From Devosia sp. 2618 (GTDB lineage Bacteria; Pseudomonadota; Alphaproteobacteria; Rhizobiales; Devosiaceae), in NCBI RefSeq assembly GCF_040546815.1, contig NZ_JBEPOO010000001.1:3906001-3970000 (forward strand): a stretch of DNA of 64,000 nt, read 5' to 3'. A model generated the notes under the pieces. That model worked only from the letters and a program-made list of their open reading frames with translations. It was not told the DNA's origin and did not search any database. The position numbers and the translations under genes are program-made. This document shows, piece after piece, positions 33,039 through 43,300 of this stretch. Position 1 is the stretch's first letter; the number at the start of each line of letters is the position of its first letter.

Positions 33039-34304
33039 TCAAGCCGCTTGCTGCAGCGTCTTGCCCACAAGACCCTCGCCAGCAACTCCGGTCACCCGCA
33101 TGGTCACCAGTTCGCCCGGTTGCGCATCGTGCGCGGTGACGGGCAGAAACTGTTCGGTGCGGCCGATGCCATTGAGTTCGACCAGCACGTTTTCGAGCTT
33201 GCCGACGCGCGAATTGCAGAGTTTTTCGAGCTGCGCATTGCCGGCCTGCCGCAAAATGGCGGCCCGCTGCTTGGCAATGTGCTTGCTGACCTGCGGCATG
33301 CGCGCGGCCGGAGTGCCTTCGCGCGGCGAATAGGGGAAAACGTGCAGATAGGTGAGGTCCGCCTCGGCAACGATACGCAGCGTGCTGTCAAACATCGCAT
33401 CGGTCTCGGTGGGAAAGCCGGTGATGATATCGACGCCAAACACCATGTTGGGGCGCAGCGAGCGCAGCTTGGCGACAATGGCCAGCGCATCGTCGCGCGA
33501 ATGACGGCGCTTCATGCGCTTCAGAATCATGTCGTCGCCCGACTGCAGCGATAGGTGCAGATGCGGCATCAGGCGGCGGTCGCTGGCGATGGCGTCATAG
33601 AGCGCATCATCGGCCTCGATGGAATCGATCGAAGAAATGCGCAGGCGCGGCAGGTCGGGCACGTGGCGCAGGATCGCCTGCGTCAGCTTGCCGAGGGTCG
33701 GGCTGCCGGGCAGGTCGGGGCCATAGGAGGTGATGTCGACCCCGGTCAGAACGATTTCGCTATAGCCGTTGGCGACGAGTTTTTTGACCTGGTCCACCAC
33801 CATGCCCATTGGCACCGAGCGCGACGGACCACGGCCGAACGGGATGATGCAGAAGGTGCAGCGGTGGTCGCAGCCATTTTGCACCTGAACGAAAGCGCGG
33901 GCGCGACCATCCATGCCCTCGATCAGATGACCAGCGGTTTCCCGCACGCTCATGATGTCGTTGACCTGAACCTTGTCATTGAGGGGGGCACCAAACACCA
34001 TCGGGGCGTAGCTGGTCGCCTTGAGCTTGTCTTCATTGCCGATGACGAGATCGACTTCGGCCATATCGCCAAAGGAGCGCGCCTCGATCTGGGCGGCGCA
34101 GCCGGTGACAATGATGCGGGCTGCCGGATTGTCACGGCGCGCCTTGCGCACGGCCTGCCGGCCCTGACGCACGGCTTCGGTGGTGACGGCGCAGGTATTG
34201 ATGATGATGGCGTTATCGAGCCCGGCCTTTTCGGCTTCGGCTTTCATCACTTCGGCTTCGTAGGCGTTGAGTCGGCAGCCAAATGTCAGTGTTTCGACAG
34301 CCAT
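33039..34304 (-). CDS. mtaB: tRNA t6A37 methylthiotransferase MtaB
   Basis: 421-residue radical-SAM enzyme that inserts sulfur and methyl on t6A37 of tRNA. The N-terminal cluster cysteines are C10 (TFGCRLN), C38 (INTCAV) and C69 (VTGCAA); the SAM cluster is C145, C149 and C152 (NGCDHRCTFCIIP). A TRAM-like C-terminal domain is present. It starts one base inside the dapF stop (TGATG), so dapF-mtaB are coupled. Confidence 0.95.
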   Translation of the reverse strand: MAVETLTFGCRLNAYEAEVMKAEAEKAGLDNAIIINTCAVTTEAVRQGRQAVRKARRDNPAARIIVTGCAAQIEARSFGDMAEVDLVIGNEDKLKATSYAPMVFGAPLNDKVQVNDIMSVRETAGHLIEGMDGRARAFVQVQNGCDHRCTFCIIPFGRGPSRSVPMGMVVDQVKKLVANGYSEIVLTGVDITSYGPDLPGSPTLGKLTQAILRHVPDLPRLRISSIDSIEADDALYDAIASDRRLMPHLHLSLQSGDDMILKRMKRRHSRDDALAIVAKLRSLRPNMVFGVDIITGFPTETDAMFDSTLRIVAEADLTYLHVFPYSPREGTPAARMPQVSKHIAKQRAAILRQAGNAQLEKLCNSRVGKLENVLVELNGIGRTEQFLPVTAHDAQPGELVTMRVTGVAGEGLVGKTLQQAA

Positions 34305-35179
34305 CAGGCCGCGGCCTCATCGCGCGTCCAGGCGCCGGTAGCTGGATCAAAGGTGCCAGCCCATTCCAGTTCGGACGGGCCAGTCAGGGCGACGTGGTCA
34401 TTGTCGCGCCATTCAACGATCAGATTGCCGCCGGGCAGGGTGACGGTTGCCTTGCGGGCAGTGCGGCGGGTGCGGGCGCCATTGACCAGCGCAGCGCAGG
34501 CCGCGGTGCCGCAGGCTTCGGTCAGGCCCGCGCCGCGTTCCCAGGTGCGCAGGATGATGCGGTCGGGCGCCAGAACCTGGGCGATGGAAATATTGGCGCG
34601 CTCGGGGAAAATGGGGTGGTTTTCGAGCATGGGACCGAAGCGGTCGAGCGCAAAGCTCCACACATCGTCATTGACCCAGAAGGTGGCATGCGGATTGCCC
34701 ATCGAGGCGACCGATGGCGAGTGCAGGATCGGCGCATCGATCGGGCCGATCTGCAGTTCGATCTGGCGGGTATCGATAAACTCCTCCGCCAGCGGAATGT
34801 CGAACCAGGCAAACTTTGGTGTGCCCATGTCGACCGTAAACTGGCCATCGTCGAGTTGCTCGCCAAACAGGATGCCGGCAATGGTCTCGTAGGTGAAGCT
34901 CGTCTCGCCGGTCTGGGTGGCCAGATATTGGGTGACGCAGCGCATGCCGTTGCCGCAGGCCTGCGCCAGCGTGCCATCGGAATTGATGATCTGCACGTAG
35001 GCGATGGTGCCGGGCGTACGCGGATCATGGATGGCCATGATCTGGTCGAACTTGGTGCCGGGCGCCCCATTGATGGCAATGGCTGCGGCGGGCGTGACAC
35101 GACCGGCGTGGCCGCGCATGTCGGCCACGATGATCTGGTTGCCCAGCCCGTTCATCTTGATAAACGGCACGCCGCTCAC
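34304..35179 (-). CDS. dapF: Diaminopimelate epimerase
   Basis: 291 residues, converting LL- to meso-diaminopimelate for lysine and peptidoglycan. Both catalytic cysteines are seen: C75 in [10 protein letters not shown] and a second in [10 protein letters not shown] near residue 226; [10 protein letters not shown] opens the protein. First of the dapF-mtaB-(ftsY-yciB) series. asd, an earlier pathway gene, is at 57791. Confidence 0.96.
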   Translation of the reverse strand: MSGVPFIKMNGLGNQIIVADMRGHAGRVTPAAAIAINGAPGTKFDQIMAIHDPRTPGTIAYVQIINSDGTLAQACGNGMRCVTQYLATQTGETSFTYETIAGILFGEQLDDGQFTVDMGTPKFAWFDIPLAEEFIDTRQIELQIGPIDAPILHSPSVASMGNPHATFWVNDDVWSFALDRFGPMLENHPIFPERANISIAQVLAPDRIILRTWERGAGLTEACGTAACAALVNGARTRRTARKATVTLPGGNLIVEWRDNDHVALTGPSELEWAGTFDPATGAWTRDEAAA

Positions 35180-35362
35180 GAGGTCGCCTCACCCAGATTG
35201 GTTTGGAATTTCTTCTATATGGCCGATGCCACCACAAATTGCCAGTGGCGGCGAAATCCGCCTCATGAGGTTGATCGCGTCTTATCTCCGGATGGCTCTC
35301 TGCCTACATATAGATCTGAACCACGGTCACGTTGAGTGACGCCACAATGAAAGAGCCTTGAA

Positions 35363-35758
35363 ATGGATATTTCCCGCGCTGGCAGCAAACCATCCGCCCG
35401 GGGGCCTGCCGAGTGGTTCAGTGGCACGGTTCGGCTCGACCCGCTGTTTGCCGCCGAAGCGCCATCGGCCGCCGCCGCCAATGCCGTGACCTTCGAGCCC
35501 GGCGCGCGCACCGCCTGGCACACGCATCCCCTCGGGCAATTGCTGATCGTCACCGCTGGCGTCGGTCGCGTGCAGCGCGAGGGTGGACCGGTTGAAGACA
35601 TCCGCCCCGGCGACGTGGTGCGGTTCGCGCCCGGTGAAAAGCACTGGCACGGCGCGGGACTGACCACCGCCATGACCCATATTGCCATTCAGGAAGCCGT
35701 CGACGGGGTGGCCGTGACCTGGATGGAGCATGTCAGCGACGCCGACTATTCGGCCTAA
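35363..35758 (+). CDS. Cupin protein, hydroxynitrile-lyase-like
   Basis: 131-residue single cupin. The metal ligands H53, H55, Q59 (AWHTHPLGQ) and H94 (KHWHG) are present, plus H106 and Q110. The length, this numbering and the stretch [16 protein letters not shown] agree closely with what I recall of the manganese cupin hydroxynitrile lyases from Granulicella and Acidobacterium, although most relatives are annotated only as cupins or carboxymuconolactone decarboxylase partners. The in vivo substrate is unknown. The next gene follows in the same direction after 15 bases. Confidence 0.88.
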   Translation: MDISRAGSKPSARGPAEWFSGTVRLDPLFAAEAPSAAAANAVTFEPGARTAWHTHPLGQLLIVTAGVGRVQREGGPVEDIRPGDVVRFAPGEKHWHGAGLTTAMTHIAIQEAVDGVAVTWMEHVSDADYSA

Positions 35759-35773
35759 AGGGGAGCTTTGACC

Positions 35774-36457
35774 ATGAAACCGCACGTGATCATGCATATG
35801 GCGTCCAGCATTGATGGCACGATCGTGCCTAAGGACTGGCCCATCGCAGCGCTCGATGGTCTCAACGACGCCTATGAGGACATCCACCGGGCGCTCAAGG
35901 GCGATGCCTGGCTGGTTGGCCGCGTGACCATGGCCGAGTTTGCCGAAGGCGCGCCCAGACCAATGACGACAAGCGAGCGTTTCCCGCGCAAAACGTGGAA
36001 AGCGCCCGGCGCAGCGTCGGGGCCTTACGCCATTGCCGTGGATCGCGAAGGCAAGCTGCATCTCAACATCAGCCACGCCAATGGCGATCCGCTCATCGTG
36101 ATCCTGACCGAAGGCGTGTCCGACGATCATCTGGCCGAGCTGCGGCGAGACGGGATTTCCTACATCTTTGCGGGGGCGACCGAACTCGATCTGGCTCTGG
36201 CGCTCGATATTCTGGCCGATGAATTTGCCATCATGCTGCTGCTGCTCGAGGGCGGTGGCGGCATCAATGGCAGTTTCCTCGACGCTGATCTGATCGACGA
36301 AATCAGCCTGATGTTGTCGCCGGTGGCCGATGGCAATCCTGGGCCGTCGACTTTTGATAACCGGATCACGCCGGCAAAAGCGCTCAAGCTGCAATCGGTG
36401 ACACAGCTCGATGGTGGTGTGCTGCACATCCGCTACGCGGTTATTCGCGCCGAGTGA
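35774..36457 (+). CDS. RibD-C / dihydrofolate-reductase-fold protein
   Basis: 227 residues: HVIMHMASSIDGTIV at the start, WLVGRVTMAEF, LLLLEGGGGINGSFLDADLIDE (the RibD signature with its glycine run) and EISLMLSPVADG. It should bind NADPH; the natural substrate is not known. AGGGGAG at 35759-35765 sets the ATG at 35774. Probably cotranscribed with the cupin, suggesting a joint role in a small catabolic or detoxification step. Confidence 0.88.
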   Translation: MKPHVIMHMASSIDGTIVPKDWPIAALDGLNDAYEDIHRALKGDAWLVGRVTMAEFAEGAPRPMTTSERFPRKTWKAPGAASGPYAIAVDREGKLHLNISHANGDPLIVILTEGVSDDHLAELRRDGISYIFAGATELDLALALDILADEFAIMLLLLEGGGGINGSFLDADLIDEISLMLSPVADGNPGPSTFDNRITPAKALKLQSVTQLDGGVLHIRYAVIRAE

Positions 36458-36490
36458 GGCGCCGCAAAGCCGCGCCACAGGCCGCCTTCC

Positions 36491-36519
36491 TTGACTCCGG
36501 GACGGGTTTCCCCTAAACG
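36491..36519 (+). promoter_or_regulatory. Probable sigma-70 promoter of ffh
   Basis: CTTGACT with TTGACT at 36491-36496, 17 bases, then TAAACG (36514-36519). The CTTGAC form is the alphaproteobacterial -35 consensus. It gives a leader of about 175 bases before ffh, containing a CCGGGA and TCCCGG stem. Confidence 0.5.
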
Positions 36520-36700
36520 CACCCCATTCATCAGGCTTTGTCCCTGACCAGCCGACCGGGACCCCTCAAGGGTATAAACCGATCCCGGAGGCCACCATCC
36601 GCCAGCGCGTTGCGCCCGCGGGTGGGTTTGGCGTTTTGCCCGATGGATACCATATGGCTCACTGGACGAGCGACGCGACCGTGAGCGAAAAGGACCAAAT

Positions 36701-38284
36701 ATGTTTGACAGCTTAAGCGACCGGCTTGGCAAAATCTTTGAAGGACTACGTGGCCGCGGGGCGCTCAACGCCGCCGATGTCGATGCAGCTCTGCGCGAAA
36801 TCCGCCGCGCGCTGATCGAAGCCGACGTATCCCTCGAAGTTGTCAGGGCCTTTGTCGAGCAGGTCAAGGATCGTGCCGTTGGCGCCGAAGTCACCCGCTC
36901 GGTGACGCCGGGCCAGCAGGTCGTCAAGATCGTCCATGACGAGCTGGTCTCGGTCCTGGGCTCCACCGCGTCCCCGATTGATCTCAATGCCAAGGCGCCG
37001 GTTACCCTCCTGATGGTGGGTCTGCAGGGTTCGGGTAAGACCACGACGACGGCCAAGATTGCCAAGCGCCTGACCGAGCGGAACAAGAAGAAGGTTCTGC
37101 TCGCTTCGCTCGATACCCGCCGCCCCGCTGCCATGGAGCAGTTGCGTGTGCTGGGCGAGCAGGTGGGTGTTGATACCCTGCCGATCGTTGTCAGCGAAAC
37201 GCCGGTCGAGATTGCCCGCCGCGCCGAGCGCGAAGGCCGTCTAGGCGGCTATGACGTGCTGATCCTCGATACTGCGGGCCGCACCCATATCGACGAAGAG
37301 CTGATGGCCGAAACGGTCGCCATCAAGGACATCGCCAACCCGCACGAAATCCTGCTGGTTGTCGACGCTCTCACGGGTCAGGACGCGATCAATGTTGCGC
37401 GCTCGTTCGACGGGCGCCTCGATGTGACCGGTATCGTCATGACCCGCGTCGACGGCGATGGCCGTGGCGGCGCTGCGCTCTCGATGCGCGCGGCGACCGG
37501 CAAGCCGATTAAGCTGATCGGCGTCGGCGAAAAGATGGATGCGCTGGAAGATTTCCATCCCTCGCGCATCGCCGACCGCATCCTGGGCATGGGCGACATT
37601 GTTTCGCTCGTTGAAAAGGCCGCCGAACACGTCTCTGCCGAAGACGCGCAGAAGATGGCCAAGAAGCTCAAGAAGGGCTCCTTTGATCTCGAAGATCTGC
37701 GCGCTCAGCTGCTGCAGATGAAAAAGATGGGTGGCATGGGTGGCCTGATGGCCATGATGCCCGGCGTCGGCCAGATGAAAAAGGCCATGGCCAATTCCAA
37801 TGTCGATGAGAAGGTGTTCGATCGCCAGATCGCCATCATCAATTCGATGACCAAAAAGGAACGGGTCAATCCAGACCTGCTCAATGCCAGCCGCCGCAAG
37901 CGTATCGCTGCCGGCGCGGGTGTCGAGGTTTCCGAAATCAACAAGCTGGCCAAGCAGCACCGCCAGATGGCCGACATGATGAAAAAGGTCGGCAAGGGCG
38001 GCATGGGCGCGCTTGGCGGCATGTTCGGCGGCAAGATGGGTCAGATGATGGGCGGCATGCCCGACATGAGTAAGATGGACCCCGCTCAGCTTGAGCAGAT
38101 GGCCCGTCAGGCCGGTATCGACCCCAATTCGCTCAAGGGCCTGCCATCGGTGCAGACGCCCCAGCTTGCCGAAAAACTGCCGACCGATGTCGGCGCTCTG
38201 TTCAAGTCCTCCGGAACCGGTCTGCCCGGTCTCGGTTCGGCTCCCCGTTTCCCTGGCCTTCCGGGCCTGGGCAAAAAGAAATAG
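36701..38284 (+). CDS. ffh: Signal recognition particle protein Ffh
   Basis: 527 residues. N domain, GTPase domain with GLQGSGKTTTTAKI (107-120), DTRRPAAMEQL, DTAGRTHIDEEL, TRVDGDGRGG, and a methionine-rich M domain (about 330-470) with the RKRIAAGAG helix that binds SRP RNA. The C-terminal tail of glycine and methionine repeats is normal for the group. No SRP RNA gene is seen in the upstream gap. rpsP follows after 30 bases. Confidence 0.97.
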   Translation: MFDSLSDRLGKIFEGLRGRGALNAADVDAALREIRRALIEADVSLEVVRAFVEQVKDRAVGAEVTRSVTPGQQVVKIVHDELVSVLGSTASPIDLNAKAPVTLLMVGLQGSGKTTTTAKIAKRLTERNKKKVLLASLDTRRPAAMEQLRVLGEQVGVDTLPIVVSETPVEIARRAEREGRLGGYDVLILDTAGRTHIDEELMAETVAIKDIANPHEILLVVDALTGQDAINVARSFDGRLDVTGIVMTRVDGDGRGGAALSMRAATGKPIKLIGVGEKMDALEDFHPSRIADRILGMGDIVSLVEKAAEHVSAEDAQKMAKKLKKGSFDLEDLRAQLLQMKKMGGMGGLMAMMPGVGQMKKAMANSNVDEKVFDRQIAIINSMTKKERVNPDLLNASRRKRIAAGAGVEVSEINKLAKQHRQMADMMKKVGKGGMGALGGMFGGKMGQMMGGMPDMSKMDPAQLEQMARQAGIDPNSLKGLPSVQTPQLAEKLPTDVGALFKSSGTGLPGLGSAPRFPGLPGLGKKK

Positions 38285-38314
38285 TCGTTTCAACCAAACC
38301 CTAGGATACCAAAA

Positions 38315-38710
38315 ATGGCCCTTAAGCTCCGTCTCGCCCGTGGTGGCACCAAGAAGCGCCCATTCTACCATATCGTCGTTGCTGACGCCCGTTCGCCACG
38401 CGACGGCCGCTTCATCGAAAAGCTGGGTACATTCAACCCACTGCTGGCCAAGGACGCTGAAAACCGCGTCGTGCTGAACACCGAACGTGCCAAGCACTGG
38501 CTCGAAGTCGGCGCCCAGCCAACCGACCGCGTGCTGCGTTTCCTCGACGTTGCCGGCCTCGTCAAGCGCGAAGCCCGCAACAACCCAGACAAGGCAAAGC
38601 CAGGCGAGAAGGCCACCCAGCGCGCTGAAGACAAGGCCGCCAAGGTCGCCGCTGCCGAAGAAGCCAAGAACGCCCCAGCTCCAGTCGCAGAAGAAGCTGC
38701 TGCCGAGTAA
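38315..38710 (+). CDS. rpsP: 30S ribosomal protein S16
   Basis: 131 residues. The S16 core (about 1-80) starts [20 protein letters not shown] and includes [10 protein letters not shown] and [16 protein letters not shown]; a tail rich in alanine, lysine and glutamate (about 85-131) extends it, as is usual in rhizobia. Follows ffh closely and ends before a strong terminator; rimM, trmD and rplS, the normal next genes, are absent here. Confidence 0.97.
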   Translation: MALKLRLARGGTKKRPFYHIVVADARSPRDGRFIEKLGTFNPLLAKDAENRVVLNTERAKHWLEVGAQPTDRVLRFLDVAGLVKREARNNPDKAKPGEKATQRAEDKAAKVAAAEEAKNAPAPVAEEAAAE

Positions 38711-38728
38711 TCCATGGCGTCAGCCAAT

Positions 38729-38767
38729 AAAAAAGCCCCGGCGCGCAAGCGCCGGGGCTTTTTGTTT
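38729..38767. terminator. Intrinsic terminator after rpsP
   Basis: AAAAAGCCCCGGCGC, GCAA, GCGCCGGGGCTTTTT: long perfect stem with A-run before and T-run after, so it can end transcripts from both sides (ffh-rpsP and leuB). Confidence 0.92.
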
Positions 38768-38809
38768 GGTGCGGTGGGCGGGGCACTATCGTGCCAAATA
38801 CCCGATCTG

Positions 38810-38849
38810 TTCCTCCCCTTTTTCAGGGGGAGGTTGGGTGGGGGTATTT
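38810..38849. repeat. Repeat CTCCCC...GGTGGGGGTAT, half copy
   Basis: TTCCTCCCC and AGGGGGAGG around a short loop, then TTGGGTGGGGGTAT. It equals the right half of the palindromes at 48873-48990 and 52649-52765. Confidence 0.7.
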
Positions 38850-38879
38850 TCGCTTCTGGCTAAGCTCAGGCCTGCCCGA

Positions 38880-38998
38880 CCTCGTGGTTCGAGGCTCGCA
38901 AGGGCTCGCGCCTCACCATGAGGTCTCAACAAGAGCGGCAGAAAAAGTAGCCCTCATGGTGAGGTGCGCCGTTTGGCGCCTCGAACCACGAGGGCGTG
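38880..38998. repeat. Palindromic repeat CTCGTGGTTCGAGG, full copy
   Basis: CCTCGTGGTTCGAGG at the left, complement at the right, inner arms CCTCACCATGAGG and CCCTCATGGTGAGG. Same family as 32907-33032. It ends three bases before the leuB stop. Confidence 0.85.
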
Positions 38999-39001
38999 GC
39001 A

Positions 39002-40102
39002 CTAAGCCTTGAGCTTCGCGAGAATCGCCGCACCCATTTCCTGGGTGCCAACCGTCTTGCGGTTTTCCTGGGCGATGTCGGCGGAACGCAGGCCATCGGC
39101 CAGCACGCCGGCAATCGCGCCTTCGACGCGGTCGGCCAGTTCGGTCAAACCAAACGAATAGCGCAGCGCCATGGCGTAGGACGCGATCATGGCGATCGGG
39201 TTGGCAATGCCTTGGCCGGCAATGTCGGGAGCCGAGCCGTGCACAGGCTCATACATAGCCTTGCGCTTGCCGGTCACCGGATCTGGCGCGCCGAGCGCTG
39301 CCGATGGCAGCATGCCGAGCGAACCGGTCAGCATGGCCGCAACGTCCGACAGAATGTCGCCGAACAGGTTATCGGTCACGATGACGTCGAACTGCTTGGG
39401 ATTGCGCACCAGCTGCATGGCGCAGTTGTCGGCGAGGATGTGGTTGAAGCTGACATCGGCATAGTCCTTGGCGACGCCGCGCACCACTTCGTCCCACAGC
39501 ACGCCCGACTTCATGACGTTCTTCTTGTCGGCCGAGTGGAGCTTTTTGCCGCGGGTCAGCGACAGATCGAAGGCAACGCGCGCGATGCGGTCGATTTCGT
39601 AGGTGTCGTAGACCTGGGTGTCGATGCCACGCTTCTGGCCATCGCCGAGGTCGATGATTTCCTTGGGCTCGCCGAAATAGACGCCGCCGGTCAGTTCGCG
39701 CACGATCAGGATATCAAGGCCTTCAACCAGTTCGCGCTTGAGCGCGGAGGCATCGGCCAAAGCTGGATAGCAGATGGCGGGGCGCAGGTTTGCGAACAGG
39801 CCCAAGTCCTTGCGCAAGCGCAGCAGCGCGGCTTCCGGACGCTTGTCGTAGGGGACATTGTCCCACTTGGGGCCGCCCACGGCGCCAAAGATCACGGCGT
39901 CGGCCTTGAGGGCCTTTTCCATGTCGTCTTCGGAAATGGCTTCGCCATGCGCGTCATAGGCGCAGCCGCCGGCAAGGCCGGTATCGGTCGAGAAATCGGT
40001 CAGGCCTTCGGCGTTGGACCAGTCGATGATTTTTTCCACCTCGACCATGATCTCGGTGCCAATGCCGTCGCCGGGCAGCAGGAATAGGGAGTTGGTGGCC
40101 AT
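39002..40102 (-). CDS. leuB: 3-isopropylmalate dehydrogenase
   Basis: 366 residues; oxidatively decarboxylates 3-isopropylmalate in leucine synthesis with [15 protein letters not shown] at the start, [10 protein letters not shown], the substrate arginines in [16 protein letters not shown], the metal aspartates in [14 protein letters not shown] and the NAD-binding [13 protein letters not shown] are intact. leuD is encoded at 51210, leuC outside the window. Confidence 0.97.
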   Translation of the reverse strand: MATNSLFLLPGDGIGTEIMVEVEKIIDWSNAEGLTDFSTDTGLAGGCAYDAHGEAISEDDMEKALKADAVIFGAVGGPKWDNVPYDKRPEAALLRLRKDLGLFANLRPAICYPALADASALKRELVEGLDILIVRELTGGVYFGEPKEIIDLGDGQKRGIDTQVYDTYEIDRIARVAFDLSLTRGKKLHSADKKNVMKSGVLWDEVVRGVAKDYADVSFNHILADNCAMQLVRNPKQFDVIVTDNLFGDILSDVAAMLTGSLGMLPSAALGAPDPVTGKRKAMYEPVHGSAPDIAGQGIANPIAMIASYAMALRYSFGLTELADRVEGAIAGVLADGLRSADIAQENRKTVGTQEMGAAILAKLKA

Positions 40103-40307
40103 GTCGGATCCTCGCCGTACTGGTGGTTACGCCTGTTTGGCGCGCACTTAGCGCTATTTGCAATGCGGACGCAAGCGGGCGGCTGATTACAATCGATCGG
40201 CAGAAAACTTTCCTAGATTCATCAAGTGTTTACGGGGCGTGGGCTTGTTTGTCGCCAAAGTGCCCGAGCCATGATTGCGGCTCGGCGTCGAGTTTGGGGG
40301 ATTTGCT

Positions 40308-43300
40308 ATGGTGATGCGACGGACGGCCATTTCGGTGATGGCTCTGCTGGTGGCGATGGTGCCGACTCTGGCACAGGAGGCTACGGGCGCTCTGTCGATG
40401 GGCGAGCAGCCGCGCTGGATCCGCTATCCGGCCATTGCGCCCGATGGCGAGACACTGAGCTTTACCCATCGCGGGCAGGTCTTTCTCGTCGATGCCGAAG
40501 GCGGTCTTGCCATTCCGCTGACGGCCAAGGGCTCCTACAGCTATGGTGCGGTGTGGTCTCCCGATTCCGAACGACTGGCCTTTGCTTCCGATGTTGGCGG
40601 CAATGACGACATCTATATTTCCGATTTTTCCGGCACGCTGCAGCGCTTCAGCTGGTCCTCGGCCCGCGAAGTGCCGACCAGCTTCACGCCCGATGGCAAG
40701 TCGATCCTTTATACCTCGCTGGGTCTGGGCGATGCCGAGCGCAGCGTGCAGGGCGCGCTATCGCTCAAGCCGCAGCTTTACGCGGCCAATACCGAGAGCG
40801 GCCGCGAAACCCTGGTTCTGCCGAATTCCGCGGTCGATGCGCGCTGGAACGGGGCGCAGGACAAGCTGGTCTATGTCTATGATCCATCGCTTGATCCTGG
40901 CGAACGCCAGCATCGCGTCGCGGCCAATGCCCGCCAGATCTGGATCTACAATAATATGTCTGGCAACCACGAGCGCGCCTTCGCCGTCGATGGCGTCGAT
41001 CGGATCAACCCGATCTGGAATCAGGACGGGACGCGCCTTTACTACCTGTCGGAAGCCTCGGGCTGGCTCAACGCGTGGCAGCTCGATCTTGCCAGCGGCA
41101 CCGAAAAGCAGTTGACCTTTTTTGAGGGCACGCCGGTGCGCGATCTGTCGGTCGCCGACGATGGCACTATCGCTTTTGCCTATGATGGCCGCATCTATGT
41201 GAAGGGCGAGGCCGATGAGGCGCCGCGCGCCATCGAAATCCTGACGCTCGACCAGAGCGCCAGCATTGATGCCAATGTTCTGGCCAACGCTGCGACCGAG
41301 TTCGTCACCTCGCCTGACGGAGACCGCATGGCCTTGGTGGCCAGTTCCGATGTGTTCCTGCTCGATCGTGCGGGCAATTACCGGCAGATCACGGCAACGC
41401 CCGGCCAGGAGCGCAATGTGGCGTTTTCGCCGGATGGCTCGACGCTGGTCTATGCCGGCCAGCGCGGCCACGAATGGGGGATTTACGCGGTCGATCTGCA
41501 GATCGCGACCAGCGATGATCCGCTCGCCATTCGCTATGATGAAGTGCCGCTCTATGTTCCCGAGGAAGGCAACGCCTTCCAGCCGCAGTTCTCGCCCGAT
41601 GGCAAGCTGCTGGCCTTCATCTCGGATCGCCGCGAGGTCAAGGTGCTCGATCTTGCCAGCGGCGCGGTCACAGCGCTGTTTGGCGAGACAGACTACAATT
41701 CGTCCTATGGCGACGGTGACCTTTGGTTTGCCTGGTCGCCCACCTCGCAGGATATTCTGGTGCAATGGCGCTTCATTGGCGGCTTGGACACGGCCAAGGT
41801 TGCCGTTGTGCCCGCCGATGGTAGCGCTCCGCCAAAAATGATCAGCCAGGGCGTCACCAATTTTTCGCGTGGTGTGTGGAGCCTTGACGGCACGCAGGTG
41901 ATCGGGCTGACCGACCTGTTCGGCTTGCGCTCGGCGCAATTGCATGGCTTTACCGAAGACCTCTATCGCCTCTACCTGTCAGAGACGGCGCGGCAGGACT
42001 TTCTCTCGATCAGCGAGGGCAATTTCCCGCTCAGCGACAGCGAAAACGAGGACGCTTCCTACGAGCCTCTGCGTTATGCTATCGACACGCAGCGCGCCGC
42101 CCGCCTTGGCGAACGTTTGACTGGCGATGGCGCTTCGTTTGTCTTTTATGCGCCGCTTGCAGACTACGCCAACATGCTGCTGGTCAGCGCCCCGGACGAC
42201 GATACCCTCAATATCGAGGTGCTCAATCTGCGCAGCGGCGCCCGAACACTGCTGCAGACGGTCGAGGCACCAGGCTATGAGGCCATGTCGTTTGTGTCGG
42301 CCTTCAACCAGCTCGATATCAAGCTGAGCAACGCCGTGCTGTCGGTGCCGATCTTTGATCCCGACGGGCTCTCGACATCGCCGGCCAGAATTTTCACCAC
42401 CGTCAATCCGGACCGCCGGCGCGCAGCGGCCTTCGAGCAGGCCTGGGCCGACCTCAAATATCGCTACTACCAGCGCGAACTGGAAGGCCGCGACTGGGAG
42501 GCAATCGGCGCCAAATATCGGAGCTATCTTGGCTCGATCGCGACCAGCCGAGAGCTGAGCGAACTGGTGGCAGCCATGTTTGGCGAGCTGTCGGCGTCCC
42601 ACCTCTTCACACAGTTTTCCGGTTCCGAAGGCAGCCGTCTCGGTTTTGGGACCGAGAACGACACGCTGGGTGTCTATCTCGACTATGGCTATGAAGGCCC
42701 CGGCCGACTGATTGCCGACGTCTTGCCGGGCGGACCGCTCGATCGGTCGGGTCTGGGCGTGGGGGCGGGTGATATCATCACCTCGATCAATGGCGTGCCG
42801 GTTCCCGAAGCGGGTGGGCTGGAGCGCCTGCTCGACATCAATCTGGGCAAGCGGGCGCTGATCGGCGTTGTCACTCAGGGGCAGGACGAAGAGCGTTTCA
42901 TTTACGTCACGCCAATCGACTATTATGACCAGCTCAAGCTGGCCAAGGAACGCCTGCTCGATGCACGCGCTCAGTTGGTCGACAGGGTGTCCAATTCCTG
43001 CGTGGCCTATCAGCACGTGGCGGCGATGGATAACAGCTCCTACCTCAAGGTGCTGGGGCAGTTGACCTCCTCGCGCGATCTGGCCAAGGCGACCGTGATC
43101 GACATCCGCTCCAATGGCGGCGGCAATCTGACCCGTGAGCTGATGACCATGCTGTCGGGCAAGTCCTATGCGCAGGTTGGCCGCAATGGCGATCCCGTGC
43201 TGACCGAACCGAGCAATCGCTGGCTCTGGCCGAGCGCGGTTGTGGTCGACAGCTTCTCCTATTCCGATGCGGCGATTTTCCCGCAGGCCTATCAGGATGC

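Noticed and set aside
36458..36700. SRP RNA before ffh
   Set aside because: The conserved SRP domain IV loop (GGAAG and AGCA arms) is not found in this gap; only a promoter and a small stem are visible.
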